In this document: positions 61,600 to 64,000 of the stretch, piece after piece
Position numbering within the stretch: position 1 is the stretch's first letter
Layout: each line of letters starts with the position of its first letter
Assembly: GCA_033977485.1 (NCBI GenBank)
Contig: CM066989.1
Span: forward strand, 100,357,181 to 100,421,180
DNA length: 64,000 nucleotides
Source: Hydrangea macrophylla
Lineage: Eukaryota > Streptophyta > Magnoliopsida > Cornales > Hydrangeaceae
Reading direction: 5' to 3'
Translations under genes and position numbers: made by a program
The notes under the pieces: model-generated
What the model was told of the DNA's origin: nothing
The model's input: only the letters and a program-made list of their open reading frames with translations
Database searches by the model: none

Positions 61600-62370
61600 G
61601 AAAATCAAATCAAAGAGAATCAATCACTCCTACCTAGGGTTCAAAAGATCTGAGTGAGGGAGGACCGTGAGATTGAGAGGTGGTGAGATCCTGAGAGGCA
61701 GGGGGATAGTGGTGGTGAGGGACAGCATTGGTGGTGGTGAGAGGTGAGGGGTTAGTGCTGGTGAGGGGCGGCGCTAGTGATGAAAGCCTGAGTTTGAGTG
61801 AGGGGGACCGTGAAGTTGAGAGGTGGTGAGATCCTGAGAGGCGAGGGGCTGGTGGTGGTGGTGAGGGGCGGCACTGGTGGTAGTGAGAGGCGGCTCTGGT
61901 GATGAGAGGATCTGATCGACGAGGTGAGAGGAGAGGCATCAGTGGTCACTGACTCACTGGTGACTGCCTGACTGGTGAGAGGAGAGGCGAGGGACTGGTG
62001 GTGGACCGGTGGTGAGGGGCGACGCTAGAGACTGGAGTGGCGTCTGAGAGACAGTGAGAGGTTGGGATAGAAAGATGCGTGAATGAATGAGAACATATCT
62101 GATTTGCTTTTCTTTTTAGGGTTCCTCTTATCATATTATTATTATATATATATATATATATAATATGTAAGATAAATAGATGCTAACTATTCGGTCGGTT
62201 CAGTCGGTTACGGCTCAAAAAATAAAGAAGCCAAAATCGAACCAAAAATCTAAAAAAATGACATTTTCATAACCAAAATCGACCACTTGTCTTTGAGGAC
62301 CGACCAAAACCAGTCGGTTCTTTCGGTCCAATCGGTCCAGTTGGTTTTTTTTTACAGTCCTAGTCTCCTT
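60891..62370. mobile_element. hAT-type non-autonomous transposon
   Basis: 60899-62362 (1464 bp) is flanked by the perfect 8-bp duplication GTCTCCTT (60891-60898, 62363-62370). Ends CAGGGGTGTTATC and ACAGTCCTA are imperfect inverted repeats. Subterminal CGGTTTGGTTTGGTC and CCGACCAAAACC motifs are typical of plant hAT elements. S1 has the uninterrupted sequence near 38300, giving an empty-site control. No transposase. The centre has (GA)n (61553-61600), GGTGGTGAG-type repeats (61675-62040) and (AT)n (62143-62162). Confidence 0.88.
61553..61600 (+). repeat. (GA)n microsatellite
   Basis: An almost pure GA tract inside the hAT element, interrupted once by AAAG. The GGTGGTGAG-rich sequence downstream gives the proline- and serine-rich minus-strand frames (61634-61949), which are not supported as genes. 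Confidence 0.9.
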
Positions 62371-64000
62371 GACTAACCATGCAGACGTCAACTTTGACAT
62401 CGTGACTCGACTACGTTCATATGAGTGTTCATGTGTTTGTATAACATGTAATGTAATATGCATGAATCATAGTAACAATTATCAATCAAACATGGAGTGT
62501 AGTTATCTAAACATGCGTTCATCATATAAATAGTTAAACTTAAGGTACATATATATATATATAATACTCATCAAATATGTCCACACAGGACACACTGAAT
62601 AATCACATAATGTACATGAAGCGTTTCTATAATATACCAAGTGAGTTAGGGCGACTTACCTCGAAAGGGTTTGCGAATACAAGAGTAGCTTCGATCCCTA
62701 CAATTCATATTGATACATAGAAAGTGATTAACACGCATTCTAGTAACAGGAGCATAATGGTAATTATGTCGGATGGGTTTCTAAGCCTCAACATGATGAT
62801 CTAGACATCATTCTGAGTCTAACGCCATTGACTAGACTCAAATCGAAGCCTGTCATATAAAAGGCTGGATTTTCTATACCTCAGTAAACTTTGAGGGGAC
62901 TTCTACACATTAGTCTAACGCTTTGGGAGCTGACCGCGTATTTTTCTGAACTACGGTTTATTTCCTACGAATTATTGAAGGTTTAATGACCTAATAATAG
63001 ACTTAGGAACACCCTAATTATAAAGTATATTTTAGGAAGACATTTGGTTCTTAGAAATATTTTTATTAACTATTAGGCCTTAAAATAGGCTAGTGGTATT
63101 TTTCTCATAATTTTCGGAGTTCATTTAATATTTAAATTAATTAAAATACAACCAAACGGGTCCTTTATAAATAACTAACTAATGTTAAAATACTACAGTT
63201 TTGGGTTTTATAAATAATAATTTATAAAGCCAAGGCATTAGGCCTTAGGGAAAATTTAATATCATTTTCCTACATTTTAAAATGGTCATTAGGTATTTAT
63301 TACCTATTTATTTCTATTTAAAACAAATTCTTAATATTTATCTAAACTAAATAAATAATAAGCACATGTTATATAAGAATTAAACTATAATTTCAGAATT
63401 TAGTAACATATAAATATATTCTTCCTCAGAATATTAAAACTAATTAATAACACTTAAAACTATTTTTAAAATGTTTAAAATTTACTAGTATCCATTTTAT
63501 TGAAATTTAAACTCACATTGATTATTTATTCTAAGAATAAATAATAAATGTAATACATAATAATTTATTTTCAGAATGTAATGATATTAAATATTAATAT
63601 TCCATAATTTAAAAACTACTAATAGCATATTTAAAACCATTTTTAAATGATTAAAAACAATCAATAACATAAAACTATTACTTAAATCTATTCAATAATT
63701 ATTTAACAATAATCATAAATTTGCGGGTCACTCGAACCGCCCGTTTATACTAACTAAACGAATCGAACTTAAACGACCCGACTCGACCCATTTACAAAAA
63801 CAAACAAACCCAGCCATACACATACCCATACCGGACCCGAACCCGGGTGTTATAACCCAAAAAAAACTATTTCTTCTCCGGTCATCCCGCCACCGCCGGC
63901 GCCGCCCGTTTTCGTCAGAAAGCTTTGGAGCTTCATATCTCCCTCGTCTCTCCATAAAAATGGACGTGTGACCAACGCTAAAAGCTTAGTCTCTCTCTCC

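Larger units (their letters stand above)
59815..64000 (-). mobile_element. S4: S1-family LTR, open at window end
   Basis: The plus-strand text starts TGTCATGCCCTGGAGTGGCG, the inverted counterpart of the S1 end. It matches S1 inverted for its whole visible length at roughly 75%, including GTCTAATGGTATTCAT and CTACTTAGGCTATTACAA. By the orientation argument used for S1 it is minus-oriented. A hAT element at 60899-62362 interrupts it. It runs past the window, so solo LTR or complete element cannot be told. Confidence 0.75.

Noticed and set aside
61634..61949. Proline- and serine-rich minus-strand frames of 65-101 residues
   Set aside because: They arise from the GGTGGTGAG-rich simple sequence inside the hAT element; overlapping frames are open at once and no conserved motif is present.

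Overview
This is repeat-rich nuclear DNA of a flowering plant, probably a eudicot. The element families seen are typical of plant genomes: Ogre/Tat-like and Tekay/Del-like Ty3/gypsy LTR retrotransposons, an RTE-clade LINE, a hAT-type non-autonomous transposon and a small MITE. I cannot name the species. I found no convincing host protein gene, rRNA or tRNA. All recognisable coding sequence is decayed retrotransposon sequence.

Layout. The left 44 kb is one old minus-strand Ty3/gypsy element, G1, taken apart by later insertions. Its 5' LTR (about 42254-44443), tRNA-Met-type primer site, gag, protease, RT and start of RNase H read leftwards to 39440. A solo LTR, S1 (35526-39439), splits the RNase H gene. 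The rest of RNase H runs to 35206. Inverted Ogre-like DNA, E2 (35205 down to about 19765), follows. Next comes a 52-bp scrap of G1 integrase (19713-19764). A complete 15.2-kb forward Ogre-like element, E1 (4493-19707, 5-bp target duplication AGCCC), interrupts that integrase. The integrase C-terminus lies at 3906-4492 and is ended by another LTR (2578-3905). The first 2.1 kb is a truncated third Ogre-like copy, E0, which keeps the start of gag.

The Ogre-like elements have LTRs of about 3.2 kb, start TGTAGACACCCC, and lack protease, RT and integrase. Their only coding remnant is the C-terminal part of gag. About 6 kb between gag and the 3' LTR is built of six unrelated tandem-repeat families (T1 to T6). 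E1 and E2 carry them in the same order but with different copy numbers, and a seventh family (R1) lies in the leader. By eye, every one of these families has a short inverted repeat in its unit. This is the most unusual pattern in the window.

The right third holds unassigned DNA (44.4-45.6 kb), an organelle-like stretch (45.6-46.6 kb), a 5'-truncated RTE LINE (46.6-49.3 kb, minus), a solo LTR S2 with perfect target duplication (49770-51964), diverged 215-bp repeats and a MITE, an Ogre-like LTR start (53551) broken by solo LTR S3 (54909-57982), a 49-bp hairpin tandem array (59.4-59.6 kb), and an LTR related to S1 (S4, 59815 to the window end) that carries a hAT element (60899-62362). The parts do not form a pathway. 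The window records nested insertion, LTR recombination, deletion and satellite birth inside non-autonomous retroelements.
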